From: Verrucomicrobiaceae bacterium
GTDB taxonomy: Bacteria; Verrucomicrobiota; Verrucomicrobiia; Verrucomicrobiales; Verrucomicrobiaceae
DNA: 64,000 bases
Direction: 5' to 3'
Assembly: GCA_016713245.1 (NCBI GenBank)
Contig: JADJPM010000004.1
Coordinates: 3,038,001 to 3,102,000, forward strand
The notes below the pieces were generated by a model that worked only from the letters and a program-made list of their open reading frames with translations, was not told where the DNA came from and ran no database searches. This document shows positions 63,833 to 64,000 of the stretch, piece by piece. Within the stretch, counting starts at the first letter, position 1. Each line of letters begins with the position of its first letter. The translations under genes and the position numbers were made by a program.

Positions 63833-64000
63833 ATGCGGGCAGCCAATTTTGCATCTCCGAAACTAAACGTCTCAGAAATCACCGCCACCGCATTTCTGCT
63901 ACAAATCACCTCACAGCACATTCACCGCCGCGCCGCCATCGAAAGCCCCGCCAACCAAGCCAACCCCGCCCCCACCCAAACCGTCAAATGGGGCTCCCAA
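63833..64000 (+). pseudogene. Short frame ending in a copy of the EF-hand/PHM gene 3' end (runs off the window)
   Basis: The frame starts MRAANFASPKLNVSEI and becomes, from 63941, 'ESPANQANPAPTQTVKWGSQ', which matches 'NSPANQANPDPTQIVKWGSQ' of the gene at 58834-60987; the DNA over 63945-64000 is nearly identical to 60872-60927. Upstream of the match nothing corresponds to that gene. It is therefore a partial duplication or a rearranged paralogue whose remainder lies beyond the window. Its first codons overlap, on the other strand, the start of the IS-split gene. Confidence 0.6.

Larger units (their letters stand above)
62112..63854 (-). pseudogene. Membrane-anchored gene split by ISL3 copy 2 (YgiB-like position)
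   Basis: Joining the bases either side of the insertion and removing one 8-bp duplication gives one frame of 139 residues. The first 12 codons (MQNWLPALFFIL) lie at 63854 down to 63819 and continue from 62495 as FFLGVFGLQAWNKRK and on to the stop at 62112. The N-terminus is a membrane helix; the rest is 'MAPFRAVNKDHEYPNNHRVIEAGYYHATSGGWYERPWNEYREGQGYYWDGAWHIE', then an Arg/Glu/Ser-rich end. The gene overlaps the GSP-synthase-like gene by ATGA, a gene order like ygiB-ygiC in Escherichia coli. The family is not certain. The insertion separates the first codons from the rest. Confidence 0.85.

Overview
The window reads as part of a chromosome from a member of the Planctomycetes-Verrucomicrobia-Chlamydiae group, most likely a Verrucomicrobiaceae bacterium of the Prosthecobacter type. 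The clues are two DUF1501 proteins, a sulfatase, a DUF1080 protein, a planctomycete-type cytochrome domain, NHL and PQQ-like beta-propellers, a PEP-CTERM protein, and an lpxB gene that implies a lipid A outer membrane. The assignment is inferred from gene families only; there is no rRNA in the window and I found no tRNA.

Layout. 1-6.6 kb: end of an AsmA-like protein, an NHL propeller, a REP-associated tyrosine transposase framed by its palindromes, a DUF1501 protein, prfB with its programmed frameshift, and a sulfatase. 6.6-7.9 kb: ISL3-family insertion sequence copy 1. 8-16.8 kb: membrane Ser/Thr kinase with a discoidin tail, PEP-CTERM protein, methyltransferase, aspartate aminotransferase, GlcF-like Fe-S protein, and pheA overlapping scpB. 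17-29.7 kb: mostly single housekeeping or secreted proteins (AGE epimerase, L,D-transpeptidase, ThrH, YkgJ, DUF1080, DusB, AraD, GNAT, SGNH-like, LpxB). 30-37.5 kb: envelope proteins (NlpC/P60-like, PQQ propeller, OpgG, lipoproteins).

37-41.8 kb is an accessory patch. It holds an AT-richer possible HEPN protein, an IS3-family element, a protein with an internal duplication, and a decayed toxin-antitoxin module that sits between two copies of the uvrD 3' end. 41.8-54.6 kb returns to core functions: UvrD-type helicase, an oxidoreductase, glnS, a membrane acyltransferase, a second DUF1501 protein, ftsK, a cytochrome, and rpoA-rplQ with its own promoter and terminators.

54.7-58.7 kb carries the most interesting metabolic module: an AMP-forming ligase, a PLP decarboxylase and an acyl carrier protein in one tight operon, converging on a GNAT-like acyltransferase. 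This matches the logic of aminoacyl-carrier-protein decarboxylation and of the ligase/decarboxylase/carrier sets found near exosortase systems. 58.8-64 kb: a four-part EF-hand/redoxin/cytochrome/PHM-like protein, a glutathionylspermidine-synthase-like gene, and its upstream partner gene split by ISL3 copy 2. The window ends in a short fragment that repeats the 3' end of the EF-hand/PHM gene.

The two ISL3 copies each keep a perfect 8-bp target duplication, and each carries a different single-base frameshift in the transposase. Palindromic or inverted repeats and short AT-rich phrase repeats occupy many intergenic gaps.
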